Assembly: GCF_014287275.1 (NCBI RefSeq)
Contig: NZ_JACONZ010000005.1
Location: forward strand, 186,001 to 250,000
Source of the DNA: Anaerofilum hominis
GTDB taxonomy: Bacteria; Bacillota; Clostridia; Oscillospirales; Ruminococcaceae
Length of the DNA: 64,000 nt
Direction: 5' to 3'
Shown here: positions 1 through 8,096 of the stretch, piece after piece
Layout of the letters: each line of letters begins with the position of its first letter
Position numbering within the stretch: position 1 is the stretch's first letter
Made by a program: the position numbers and the translations under genes
The notes under the pieces: generated by a model
The model's database searches: none
Seen by the model: the letters and a program-made list of their open reading frames with translations, nothing else
Told to the model about the DNA's origin: nothing

Positions 1-1
1 T

Positions 2-841
2 TCCGGCGGGCCGGGCCGCACGGTCAGCAGGGAGTATATCATCGACGCCAACCAGACCTCTTATATGGGTCTGGTGCTCACCAGCAAGGATCTGTCCGCG
101 GCGCAGGATCTGCTGCAGGAGAGCTGGGACTATCTGAACGGAGATACTCAGGGCACCAGCACGGTGATCCATGTGCGCGGCACCGTTCTGCCCATGGATG
201 AGGAATCGCTGCGGTTTTACCGCGAGACCGTGGGCTGGGACCAGATGAGCGCGGAGCAGCAGGCGCTGTTTCTGCCCTACTACTTGAAAGCGGATTTTCT
301 GGGCAAGAGCCATGCGGACGCCACCTGGGGCTTTACAGCGCTGGCTGCGGCCGCGCTGATCTGGGCGATCTACCGCATCGTGCGCGCGGCCACCGGCGGG
401 TATCAGAGCGATTTGCGCAAGCTGTGCGCAGCTGCGCCGGAGGGCGCAGAGGTCGCCGCTGAGCGCATGGAGCAGTTTTATGAAAACATCGAGCCGGTCG
501 GGCCGCTGCACATCGGCGGGGACTGGGTGATCTGGCAGGACGGGGCCCGGACCTGCGGCCTGGCCACCCGGGATATCGTCTGGGCCTACTGCCGGCACAC
601 CACCCGCCGCCGCAACGGCTTCAAGACAGGCGAGTTCGACGACCTGATGCTCTGGACCGCAGATAAAAAGAGCCGCGCCGTGCGCGTGGCGGATGGGGAG
701 CAGGCCGGCCGCGCGATGCAGGTGCTGAACGAGGCCAACCCGGACGTGCTGCTGGGCTACAGCAAGGAGATCGAAAAGCTCTACCGCAAGGACCCCGCCA
801 GTCTGCGGGGCCTGCGCGACGACGCGTCGGCGCAGCAGTAG
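2..841 (+). CDS. Conserved hypothetical protein with one membrane segment, 5' end cut by window
   Basis: The frame is already open at base 2 and runs to TAG at 839-841, so the N-terminus lies outside the window and the ATG at 65 is probably internal. Numbering from that ATG, residues 88-107 (TWGFTALAAAALIWAIYRIV) form one hydrophobic membrane segment, followed by a soluble domain of about 150 residues rich in Trp and charged residues. I do not recognise a catalytic motif. It may be a membrane-anchored regulatory or stress protein, but no function can be assigned. A candidate terminator lies about 275 bp downstream. Confidence 0.75.
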   Translation, partial: SGGPGRTVSREYIIDANQTSYMGLVLTSKDLSAAQDLLQESWDYLNGDTQGTSTVIHVRGTVLPMDEESLRFYRETVGWDQMSAEQQALFLPYYLKADFLGKSHADATWGFTALAAAALIWAIYRIVRAATGGYQSDLRKLCAAAPEGAEVAAERMEQFYENIEPVGPLHIGGDWVIWQDGARTCGLATRDIVWAYCRHTTRRRNGFKTGEFDDLMLWTADKKSRAVRVADGEQAGRAMQVLNEANPDVLLGYSKEIEKLYRKDPASLRGLRDDASAQQ

Positions 842-1495
842 GGCCGGCTGCCGCGGGCAGAACGCTTTCCCGGAGGGGAAAGGCGGCACGCCCCCGCAGC
901 GTCCGCGGCAGAAAAAACGGCGGAAAGCGGTTTGGCGCTGCGCCCCGGCCGCCCTGCCGGGGACCGGAACACGCCCGCCGGGACAAATTTTCAGCGCTGT
1001 GTGCGGCAAAGCGCTGAAAGCGGCTCTCCGGCCGCTGCGCGCCGCGGCCCGATGGGGAGACCGGCGCCTGCCATAGTGTGGGCGCCATGCGGCAGCCGGA
1101 CGAGCAGCCCAAAAAACAGCCTCTGGAAAACAGAGGCTGTTTTTTTATTTAAGATAAATCAAAAAGGACTATTTGTATTCGCCGCGGCCGGAGGACAGGC
1201 TGCAGGACGAGGAAGCAATCCGCCTGCGGCTGTGGGGGGCCCTGCGCCGCAAATAAACAAGTGATCTCAAGGACCGCGCCCTCGCCGCTGTGCAGCGGCC
1301 GGGAGAACAGCCCCAAAACAGCCGCCCCCCTCGCTGTGGCCATTTATCCCTGCTTTGCAGAAAAAGTGCTGTCAAAAGCAGGGCCTTGTTTTCAGGCCCC
1401 GTTTCCCGCACCCCCTTTGGCGGGGGCCGAAAGACGTGCCCGCCCGCCGCTCGCTGCACGAAAAACAGTTCCCTGCGCCGCGCCGCACGCGGCGT
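842..1495. other. Intergenic stretch, no gene recognised
   Basis: Between the truncated first gene and the VanZ-like gene I see only GC-rich sequence with random open frames, none with a credible ribosome binding site or known motif. It contains the terminator at 1116-1147. Confidence 0.6.
1116..1147 (+). terminator. Rho-independent terminator
   Basis: A perfect stem ACAGCCTCTG / CAGAGGCTGT with a 4-base AAAA loop is followed by a run of seven T. It probably ends transcription of the 5'-truncated gene. Confidence 0.85.
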
Positions 1496-2116
1496 TCAAA
1501 ACCCGTAAAGCAGCTTGGCGAGATGGAATTCATCGAACAGCAGAAACCGGCCCAGGAACATCGCGCCCACATAAAACAGCGGCTCCCCGGCTGCGCGCCG
1601 CCCGGGGACGCACAGGCGGGGACATACCAGTGCGGCCAGCCGCCAGGCGGCATAGCCCAGCAGCGCGCCGAGCAGGTTGGCGGTCAGATCGTCCAGGTCG
1701 GTCACCCGGTCGTTCAGCAGCTGGCTGCCCTCGATCAGCAGGGAGAACGCCAGCCCGGCAAGGCCCGCCGCCCACCAGCGCCGCAGGCGGGGCCAGATCA
1801 CAGGCAGCAGCAGGCCCAGAGGAAGAAAGAGCAGGACGTTCAGCCGGTAGCCCAGCGAGGACGGGGGCGAGGCAAAAAAGGTCAGGTTGAGCTGGCTGGG
1901 GCGCAGCTCGAGGCCGAAGCGCAGCAGGTCGGACAGGGTGCCCGCCCCGGTGACGTGAAAGACCGCAGCGATATAGAAAGTGAACAGGGCGATGAGCAGC
2001 GGGTAGGCGGCCCCCCGGGACGCAGAGGGGACGCGCCGCCGCAGCAGGCAATAGACGGCTGCGGCGGGCGCAGCCACGGTAAAAAGACCGTAGACTTTTA
2101 GGATCAGATCTCTCAT
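1496..2116 (-). CDS. VanZ-like family membrane protein
   Basis: This 206-residue protein has about five hydrophobic segments. It carries the VanZ-type core: a segment ending RLNVLLFLPLG, then a helix containing SLLIEGSQ and the acidic patch DLDDLTANLLGALLGY. The E..Q....R..D.DD.. pattern is characteristic of VanZ domains. VanZ proteins are integral membrane proteins, one of which gives low-level teicoplanin resistance; the molecular role of most members is unknown. The ATG at 2116 is preceded only distantly by AAAGGA. It stands alone between long non-coding stretches, so no operon partner hints at its function and no antibiotic resistance should be inferred. Confidence 0.85.
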   Translation of the reverse strand: MRDLILKVYGLFTVAAPAAAVYCLLRRRVPSASRGAAYPLLIALFTFYIAAVFHVTGAGTLSDLLRFGLELRPSQLNLTFFASPPSSLGYRLNVLLFLPLGLLLPVIWPRLRRWWAAGLAGLAFSLLIEGSQLLNDRVTDLDDLTANLLGALLGYAAWRLAALVCPRLCVPGRRAAGEPLFYVGAMFLGRFLLFDEFHLAKLLYGF

Positions 2117-2758
2117 TTTCAGGCCATTTCCTTTCCTGAAAGGGCGTGTGGAGCGGCAGCGGGGGGATGTGGGGAACTGCCGCGGTCCGCGCGGGGAAGA
2201 TCTTTTCCGCCCCGCCGCCTCTGAAGTTTTTTCTACAATACTCCACAGGTCTTAAGAAAGCGGGACAGAAATACCTAAAAGTTTCTTAAAAATGCGCGGG
2301 TGGACAGCTCTGCAGGCGCGCCGCGGCCCCGGCCCCGGCGCAGGGAGAGCCAAGGGGCGCGTGGGGAGGAAAACGGCGCGTTTTGGCGCAAAAAAGCGGG
2401 GAGATCTGCGAAAGCCCTTTCCTGCCGCACACAGGGTTCTGTGCTGCCGCAGAGAGGGCCGCGGGCAGGCCCTAAAAGCGTTTGTCTCTCCAAAGCGTTT
2501 GCTTCCTGTGCCCGGGGCGGGCTTCGGCGGGCAGGACACCCCCGGGCGTCTTTTGAGCGGCGGGACAAAAGACCGATTTCGCGGCAGGCGGCGCTTGCTG
2601 CAGCCGCAGCGGAAAGCGGCGGATATAAGGGCCACAGGTCTGGAAAGAATGCTGCAGAGGAGATCACGGAGGCGGCACGGGCGCGCCGGAGGGACGGGGG
2701 CGCGCAAAAGCAGCCGGCCGGAATAAAGACAGCCGCCCGGGCAAGACCGTGTCGCCCT

Positions 2759-2854
2759 CCGCGTCATTCTCCGCGTCATTCTCCGCGCCATTCTCCGCGC
2801 CATTCTCCGCGCCTCTCTCCGCGCCTCTCTCCGCGCCGCTCCCCACGCCGCTCT
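2759..2854. repeat. 12-bp tandem repeat, eight units
   Basis: Eight consecutive 12-mers start at 2759. Two read CCGCGTCATTCT, two CCGCGCCATTCT, two CCGCGCCTCTCT, then CCGCGCCGCTCC and CCACGCCGCTCT. The pairwise drift suggests stepwise duplication. The array lies outside any credible gene. Confidence 0.9.
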
Positions 2855-3220
2855 CCCCTGTCTCTTCTCTCACCTCTTCCCGCGCCGTGCCTGGATATCC
2901 GGGCGGCTGATTTTTTATGCGCAGGTTTTGTGTTTCTGAAAGCATTTTTCGGTTTTTGACCGGGGCGGCGGGCCCCGTGTTGGCTGCGGCGTGTTTTGGG
3001 GCAGCGGAGGTTTTCAAGATGCTGGAAAATTTTTTCGGCCCTGCTGCTGCGGACGCACTCGCCGCTGGCCCAGGTGCCCTCCCGCGGGCGCGGCCGCCCC
3101 GGCCCTGTGCCGGGGGGCAAAGCGGTTTGTGTTGGGACGGTTTTTCAGACGGAGCGGCGTTGGACCGGCCGGGCACGGCGATCCCTTTTCCCTTTTCGCC
3201 CCGCGGCGGCCCCTGCGTGA

Positions 3221-3466
3221 AATAAAAAATAGCCGCAGGCTATTTTTTTGGCCATGCGCCCGGTTGCCGCGCAAGCAGCGAGGGCGCGGCCATCAAGATA
3301 AGTTGTTTTTTATTGCAAAGCAATAAAAAATAGCCGAAGGCTATTTTTTCGGCCATGCGCCCGGTTGCCGCGCAAGCGGCGAGGGCGCGGCCATCAAAAT
3401 AAATTGTTTTTTATTGCAAAGCAATAAAAAATAGCCGCAAGGCTATTTTTTAGTAGCCATGCGGCC
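3221..3466. repeat. 101-bp direct tandem repeat, about 2.4 copies
   Basis: The motif AATAAAAAATAGCCG starts at 3221, 3322 and 3423, exactly 101 bp apart. Each unit opens with a hairpin of the AAAAAATAGCC..GGCTATTTTTT type, followed by the GC-rich block GCCATGCGCCCGGTTGCCGC and ends with TTGTTTTTTATTGCAAAG. The first two copies differ at only a few bases; the third is truncated after its hairpin. Each hairpin plus A/T run could work as a weak bidirectional terminator. Confidence 0.9.
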
Positions 3467-3492
3467 TGTCCACAGGCTGCGGCGAATCGAAA

Positions 3493-3526
3493 TAAAAAAG
3501 CAGAGGCCCCAGGGGGCCTCTGCCGC
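3493..3526 (-). terminator. Terminator of the HPr-like gene
   Basis: Read on the minus strand, the stem GCAGAGGCCCC / GGGGCCTCTGC is followed by TTTTTTA, ten bases after the stop codon at 3536. Confidence 0.9.
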
Positions 3527-3535
3527 AGAAAAAAC

Positions 3536-3775
3536 TCAGTCATCGAGGGGCAGGTTCTCGCCGATCTCCCCGATCTTTTTGTGAAAATCCTCGTCCTCAC
3601 TGACCACCAGGATAGGGCGGTCAAAGTCGAGGGCGTACATGCCGATATAGCTTTTGGCGTCGATGATGGTCTCGCCGTCCTCAGAGTGCAGACCCACCTC
3701 GGACGGGCACTGGGTAGCGAGGAACTGCACTTTCTGCAGCTCGCTGATGGTGTTGAACTTCTTTTTGCTGACCAT
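3536..3775 (-). CDS. HPr-like small protein lacking the phosphorylatable His loop
   Basis: This 79-residue protein starts at the ATG at 3775, with AGGAG nine bases upstream on the minus strand. Residues 27-50 (VGLHSEDG, then DAKSYIGMYALD) match the centre of the PTS phosphocarrier HPr, whose usual signature is DAKSILGLMSL. Relative to HPr it begins near helix 1, so the GLHARPA loop with the phosphorylated His is absent. Short HPr-like proteins of this kind occur in Clostridia with no proven phosphotransfer role. It probably has the HPr fold without the active site. It is monocistronic with its own terminator. Confidence 0.75.
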   Translation of the reverse strand: MVSKKKFNTISELQKVQFLATQCPSEVGLHSEDGETIIDAKSYIGMYALDFDRPILVVSEDEDFHKKIGEIGENLPLDD

Positions 3776-3936
3776 GAAAACACTCCTTTGTTTTTTGTGG
3801 GATGCGCCGGGGCGGCCCCCCCGTGCCCACCCGGGGGTCAAGGGGCCTTTGCGCGCCGCCGCAGCTTTTATTTTACCGCGGCGCAGAGCAAAAGCAAAGC
3901 GCTTTTTGCTGCAGAAATAAGGAGGATCGTTGAAAA

Positions 3937-4306
3937 GCCGGATCCGGACAAGGAAACAAGAGTCGAGCCATACGATTTTGGCGCAGGGCAGGTTCAAACC
4001 CGCGGGGCAATCCATACAGGATCGCGCCCTTGGTTTTCGCCCACGCTGCATCCAAAATCGTGGGGCTCGACCGCGCAGCGCCGCAAAGGCACCAATTGGA
4101 GATGCAGTGCAAGGCAAACCACTGCAGGCATCCTGTATGGCTGGCAAGGTGGTTTCAAAAGCGTTTTGCCATGTTTTTGCAAAGCCCGGCTTTGCCGGGC
4201 TTGCCGGGCCGGTCGCTTTCCATCAGCGTCGGCTGCGTTAAGGGCCGACCCCGCAATGCGCCCCAATTGCCCCCTTTGCGGTCATGTTTCCTTATTCGGA
4301 TCCGGC
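3937..4306 (-). mobile_element. MITE-like element, copy A (370 bp)
   Basis: Bounded by imperfect inverted ends of about 22 bp: GCCGGATCCG..AAGGAAACA on the left, and the complement of the same motif ending at 4306. It shares most of its length with copies at 24341-24588 and 32608-32830, in inverted orientation to them. Shared interior blocks include GAAACCACCTTGCCAGCCAT and GTATGGCTCGACTCTTGTTT (minus-strand reading). It is about 120 bp longer than copy B because of an extra internal segment. It carries no transposase gene, and no clear target-site duplication is visible. It fills the gap between the CcdA-TlpA and HPr-like genes. Confidence 0.75.
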
Positions 4307-4336
4307 CAAGCTCCGGCGGCCCTGTGCGGCCTGCGG

Positions 4337-5641
4337 TCAGCGGCGCTTCCCGCTCATGGTCTGCTGCACGATGTCGTCCATGATCTGGCGGGTCAGGCTG
4401 CCCTGCGCATAGCCGAAAAGATTGCCCTCGGCGTCGATCATAAAGGTGGTCGGGTAGGCGGAGATACCGTAGGCGGCGAAGAGGTCGCCGGTGAGGTCCA
4501 TCACCACCGGGTAGCTGTAGCCGTGGTCGGAGAGAAAGGCCTGCACCTTGTCCTGCGTCACATCCACCGCGGCCGGGTGATCGTCCGATTTGGGGTTTGC
4601 CACCCCCAGGACGACCAAGTCGCCCGCGTTTTCGCCGGATTCCTCATACAGCGCCTGGATGTCCGGCATCTCCTGCTGGCAGGGGCCGCACCAGGTGGCC
4701 CAAAAGTTGAGGAACACCACCTTGCCCTTGTAGTCGGACAGGGTGTGGCTCTCGCCGAACTGGTCCACCAGGGTAAAGTCCGGCGCGGCGATCGCCTCTG
4801 ACTGCGGGGAGGAGGACGCCCCGGAGGAGTCCTGCCCCGCATCCGATGTGGGGTCCGGGGTGCGCTGCGGCGCAGAGGATGCCGTGGAAGAGGGCGCAGC
4901 GCCTGCGCCTCCCAGCCCGGACAGATAGCCGGTGACGCCGTTCATCCAGCCTGTGAACATCATCACGCCCATCAGCACCAAAAGCACGCCCCCTGCCTTG
5001 ACGGTGTAGCGCACCACTTTCTGGTGCTTCCTGAAAAAGTCCAGCAGAGAGCCGGTGAACAGCCCCACGGCGAGAAACGGCAGAACAAACCCCAGCGTGT
5101 ACACGCCGATGAGCACAAACCCCAGCGAGGCGCTCTGCGCCGACGAGGCCATCAGCAGCACGCTGGCCAGCGCGGGCCCCACACAGGGGGTCCAGGCAAA
5201 GCTGAAAGTAAAGCCCAGCACCAGCGCGACCAGCGGGTTCATGGCAAAGCGGTCCAGCCGGAAAGGCAGCCGGTGCTCGCGGGACAGGGCGCCCGAGCCG
5301 CCGAACACCCCCAGCTGATAGAGGCCGAACAGCACCACCAGGATGCCGCCCACCCTGGCGAAAAGGGTGCGGTTGCCGCTGAAGAACCGCCCGGCGGCGG
5401 TAAAGCCGAGCCCCAGCGCAAAAAAGGCAAAGCTCACCCCCAGCACAAAAAACAGGGTGTTGAGCAGCACCTTTTTGCGCCCGTAGCGGATGGTGCCGTC
5501 CGGGGCGACGGTTTTTGCGCCGCCCGCCAGATAGCCGATATACAGCGGCACCAGCGGCAGCACGCAGGGGGAGAAAAAGCTCAGGATGCCCTGAAGAAAA
5601 ACGGTGGCGGCCGGGATGCCGGCCTCAACGGTAAAGCCCAT
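4337..5641 (-). CDS. CcdA-type thiol transporter fused to a TlpA/ResA-like thioredoxin
   Basis: This 434-residue protein starts at the ATG at 5641, with AGGAGG just upstream. Residues 1-255 form the six-helix CcdA/DsbD-beta core, with the reactive-cysteine segments FFSPCVLPLVPLY (Cys26) and FAWTPCVGPALA. A Ser/Ala-rich linker follows. The C-terminal 150 residues are a thioredoxin fold of the TlpA/AhpC-TSA type with WATWCGPC (CGPC at 318-321) and the cis-Pro region SAYPTTF. CcdA passes electrons from cytoplasmic thioredoxin across the membrane; the attached outer thioredoxin would reduce extracytoplasmic thiols. The fusion makes this a one-protein pathway. It stands alone, and the exact target is not visible. 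Confidence 0.92.
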   Translation of the reverse strand: MGFTVEAGIPAATVFLQGILSFFSPCVLPLVPLYIGYLAGGAKTVAPDGTIRYGRKKVLLNTLFFVLGVSFAFFALGLGFTAAGRFFSGNRTLFARVGGILVVLFGLYQLGVFGGSGALSREHRLPFRLDRFAMNPLVALVLGFTFSFAWTPCVGPALASVLLMASSAQSASLGFVLIGVYTLGFVLPFLAVGLFTGSLLDFFRKHQKVVRYTVKAGGVLLVLMGVMMFTGWMNGVTGYLSGLGGAGAAPSSTASSAPQRTPDPTSDAGQDSSGASSSPQSEAIAAPDFTLVDQFGESHTLSDYKGKVVFLNFWATWCGPCQQEMPDIQALYEESGENAGDLVVLGVANPKSDDHPAAVDVTQDKVQAFLSDHGYSYPVVMDLTGDLFAAYGISAYPTTFMIDAEGNLFGYAQGSLTRQIMDDIVQQTMSGKRR

Positions 5642-6043
5642 GGAAAACCTCCTGAAAGATGTGTTGCCGCCGATAAAAGCGGCTCGGGCCGCCGGGCGTA
5701 AAAGCGGGCAGGCCGCCGCCCGTCGGCCGGTCTGAGCGCGCATTTTTTTGACCGGGGGCCGGGGCTGGGCCCCGCTTCCGGCGACGAGATCCGGGCGCGG
5801 GACAGGGCGTCCTGCAGGCGAAGCGCAGCGGCGTGCGGGACGCTGCTGCGGCCCGTTTGCGTCTGGCCATCGGCCCCGGTCCTGTGTGCGGGAGCAAACC
5901 GCTGTGCGCAGGATGGCTGCGTCCTCCCCCACTGGGTGCGCGGGCCCCGTCTGGAAAACGCCGCTCTCCGCCGCCGCAGCCGGGGAAGAAAAAATCTGAA
6001 AAACGCGGGGCCGGATCCGGCGGCCGGTCTGCCGCCGCGGGTC
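5642..6043. other. Intergenic stretch, nothing recognised
   Basis: About 400 bp of GC-rich sequence between two minus-strand genes. I see no conserved gene and no strong terminator. The promoter of the CcdA-TlpA gene must lie here but has no clear consensus boxes. Confidence 0.5.
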
Positions 6044-7381
6044 TCAGTGCACCGAAGCGAACAGATCGTTCAGCGCCTCGGACATGGTGGGGTGGGTGTA
6101 CACCGCGTCCCGCAGCGCCGTGTAGGGAATCTTTTGATCCACAGCCAGCTTGAGCAGGTTGATCAGCTCATGGGACTCGGCGCAGAACAGATGGGCGCCC
6201 AGCACACAGCTGCTGTCGGCGTCGATCACCGCCTTCAAAAGGCCCGCCGGCTGCCGCAGGATCTGGGCTTTGGGGATGGCGGCGGCCTGCAGCCGCGCGA
6301 CCTTTACCTCATGACCCGCGTCCCGGGCCTCCTGTTCGGTCAGGCCCACGCGGGAGAAAGGCGGGTCCAGAAAGACGCTGTAGGGCACCGCGCCCCGGTT
6401 TTCCGTGGTGCGGCTGCCGTCCCCCAGCAGAGCGGAGCGCACGATGCGCGCGTCGTCCAGCGAGATATAGGTGAACTGCAGCCCGCCGGCCACATCCCCC
6501 AGGGCGAAGATATGGGGCGCCGTGGTGCGCAGGTGGGCGTCCACCTTTACCGCGCCGCGGGCGGTGAGTTCCACCCCGGCCGCCTCCGGGTGCAGCCCCT
6601 CCAGCTCGGGCCGCCGCCCGGTGGCCACGAGCACGGCCTCGGCCTCCAGCGTCCGGGCCTCGCCGCTCGCCGTCAGGTCGATCAGGGCGGTGTCCCCGCC
6701 CCCGCGCACGGCGTGGATCTCCGCGCCGCGCAGCACGGTCACCCCCCGTGCGCGCAGGCTTTCCAGCACGGCGGCGGCGATCTCCGCGTCCTCCCGCGGC
6801 AAAAAGGCTTCGCCGTCCTGCACAATGGTCACCTGTGAGCCGAAGTTGGCCCAGATGGAGGCGAACTCCATGCCGATATACCCGCCTCCGATGATGACCA
6901 GGCGCCGGGGCAGCTGTTCCAGCTCCATCAGGGTCTCGCTGAGATAGACGCGGGGGTTGCCTGCAAGGCCGGGGATGGGCGGCACGAACGGGCGCGCGCC
7001 GGTATTGATGAAGATGGTGTCGCCCCACAGCTCCACCACGCCCTGCGGGCCGGAGACCGACACGGTGTGAGGGCCGGTGAACTGCGCCGTCCCCTGCAGC
7101 ACCGTAATTTGCGGCTGGGACGCCAGTTTGTCGTAATTCTTTTGCCGCAGCTTGGCGGTGAGGGCCCGCTTCTCTTCGATCGCCGCCCGGTAACGGGCCG
7201 CCTTTTCACCGAAGCTGCCGCCCATGGCCGCCGATAAGGCCGCGCTGTGATCGAGCGCCTTGGTGGGGATGCAGGCGACGTTGATGCAGGTGCCGCCGTA
7301 CATTTTGTCCGAGCGCTCGGCCAGCGCCACCGTTTTGCCGCCTTTGCCGAAGCCGATGATGACCGCGTCGAATTTTTTCAT
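6044..7381 (-). CDS. RclA-like pyridine nucleotide-disulfide oxidoreductase with shortened FAD fold
   Basis: This 445-residue flavoenzyme resembles the RclA/mercuric reductase family. It has the N-terminal motif IIGFGKGGKT (residues 8-17), the redox-active disulfide GGTCINVACIPTK (Cys32, Cys37), the NAD-binding motif IIGGGYIGMEFA and the C-terminal dimerisation domain with HPTMSEALND. The ATG overlaps the stop of the Rrf2 gene (ATGA), so the two form an operon. The spacing from the GxGxxG motif to GGTC is only about 19 residues, whereas the family has about 30. Part of helix A and strand 2 of the FAD-binding fold therefore seems missing. This could be a real in-frame deletion that damages the enzyme, or an assembly error. 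RclA reduces Cu(II) and protects against reactive chlorine in E. coli. Confidence 0.85.
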   Translation of the reverse strand: MKKFDAVIIGFGKGGKTVALAERSDKMYGGTCINVACIPTKALDHSAALSAAMGGSFGEKAARYRAAIEEKRALTAKLRQKNYDKLASQPQITVLQGTAQFTGPHTVSVSGPQGVVELWGDTIFINTGARPFVPPIPGLAGNPRVYLSETLMELEQLPRRLVIIGGGYIGMEFASIWANFGSQVTIVQDGEAFLPREDAEIAAAVLESLRARGVTVLRGAEIHAVRGGGDTALIDLTASGEARTLEAEAVLVATGRRPELEGLHPEAAGVELTARGAVKVDAHLRTTAPHIFALGDVAGGLQFTYISLDDARIVRSALLGDGSRTTENRGAVPYSVFLDPPFSRVGLTEQEARDAGHEVKVARLQAAAIPKAQILRQPAGLLKAVIDADSSCVLGAHLFCAESHELINLLKLAVDQKIPYTALRDAVYTHPTMSEALNDLFASVH

Positions 7382-7824
7382 GTGATGGCCTCTTTTCCAG
7401 GTTGGTCCGCCGCAGGGGCGAAGATTTTTTTGTCGATCCCATCCAGGGTGATCGCGGCCAGCTGCGCACGGCAGGCCTGGTTCAGCTCGTCGTAGATGCC
7501 GTCCAGGATCGCCCCCATGCCCGAGCAGATCAGGCAGTTCCTGTCCACGTCGCCGCTGCGCCAATTGCTGCAGACATAGCGGGCGTCCAGCGCGTCGCCG
7601 ATCTGCAGCAGCGTTGTCCGTGCCGGGTCTCCGGTAAAGCGGTAGCCACCCTCCGCGCCCTCGCGGGTCTCCACCAGCCCGGCTTTTTTCAGCTGGGCCA
7701 TGATCTTGCGCACCCGCGCCGGGTTGGTGCAGATGTTGTCGGCCAGCAGTTCGCTGGGCAGATAGCCGCCCTTGTGGTTGAGAAAGACGAGCGCGTGGAC
7801 GGCCACGCTGAATTCACTGGTCAT
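7378..7824 (-). CDS. Rrf2-family transcriptional regulator with a three-cysteine cluster
   Basis: This 148-residue protein starts at the ATG at 7824, after a GGAGGG site. Residues 1-65 form the winged helix of Rrf2 proteins (SVAVHALVFL, then RVRKIMAQLKKAGLV and GGYRF). Cys85, Cys97 and Cys100 (C-x11-C-x2-C) lie where IscR and NsrR carry their cluster ligands, but the spacing differs from both, so it may bind an Fe-S cluster or act as a thiol redox sensor. It is translationally coupled to the RclA-like gene. A palindrome overlapping its own -10 box suggests self-repression. The pair looks like an oxidant or reactive-chlorine response unit. Confidence 0.88.
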   Translation of the reverse strand: MTSEFSVAVHALVFLNHKGGYLPSELLADNICTNPARVRKIMAQLKKAGLVETREGAEGGYRFTGDPARTTLLQIGDALDARYVCSNWRSGDVDRNCLICSGMGAILDGIYDELNQACRAQLAAITLDGIDKKIFAPAADQPGKEAIT

Positions 7825-7870
7825 GAAAGGGTCCCTCCAAAACTGTAACTGAAATAAGCTCACTTCTAAC

Positions 7871-7889
7871 TGTAATTATATCAATTACA
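7871..7889. promoter_or_regulatory. Candidate Rrf2 operator
   Basis: The inverted repeat TGTAATT-N5-AATTACA overlaps the -10 box of the promoter of the Rrf2-RclA operon. Its position fits repression by the adjacent Rrf2 protein; binding is inferred. Confidence 0.6.
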
Positions 7890-7902
7890 TTTTGAATGTC
7901 AA
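7875..7902 (-). promoter_or_regulatory. Sigma-A-type promoter of the Rrf2-RclA operon
   Basis: On the minus strand, a perfect TTGACA (7897-7902) and a perfect TATAAT (7875-7880) are separated by 16 bp, about 50 bp upstream of the start codon. Confidence 0.8.
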
Positions 7903-8096
7903 GGGGCTACCTCCGCTTTGGCAAAATTTTTTGCGCTGCGCGGCAGCGGCCGGACAAAATTTGCCCGGTGCACTCCCCCTGCGGGGGCAAGTGTGGTAAA
8001 ATTGTCCTGTATGTGCAGCGCCCCCCCTGCCGCGGGGACGCGTCCGCAGCGTTCGGGCGGACGGCCGGAGGATCAAAGGACAAAGGAGCAGTGAGC

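Larger units (their letters stand above)
2117..3535. other. Long non-coding stretch with two tandem repeat arrays
   Basis: About 1.4 kb without a convincing gene. The sequence is GC-rich with open frames in several registers but no credible start site or family motif. It contains the 12-bp tandem array at 2759-2854, the 101-bp repeat at 3221-3466 and the terminator of the next minus-strand gene at 3493-3526. Confidence 0.6.

Noticed and set aside
1496..2116. Glycopeptide resistance gene vanZ
   Set aside because: No other van genes occur nearby, and VanZ-like proteins are common in Firmicutes without resistance.
2759..3466. Possible CRISPR array
   Set aside because: The repeats are contiguous or 101 bp long without unique spacers, and no cas genes are present.
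3937..4306. Insertion sequence with a transposase
   Set aside because: The element is at most 370 bp and has no open frame with transposase motifs.
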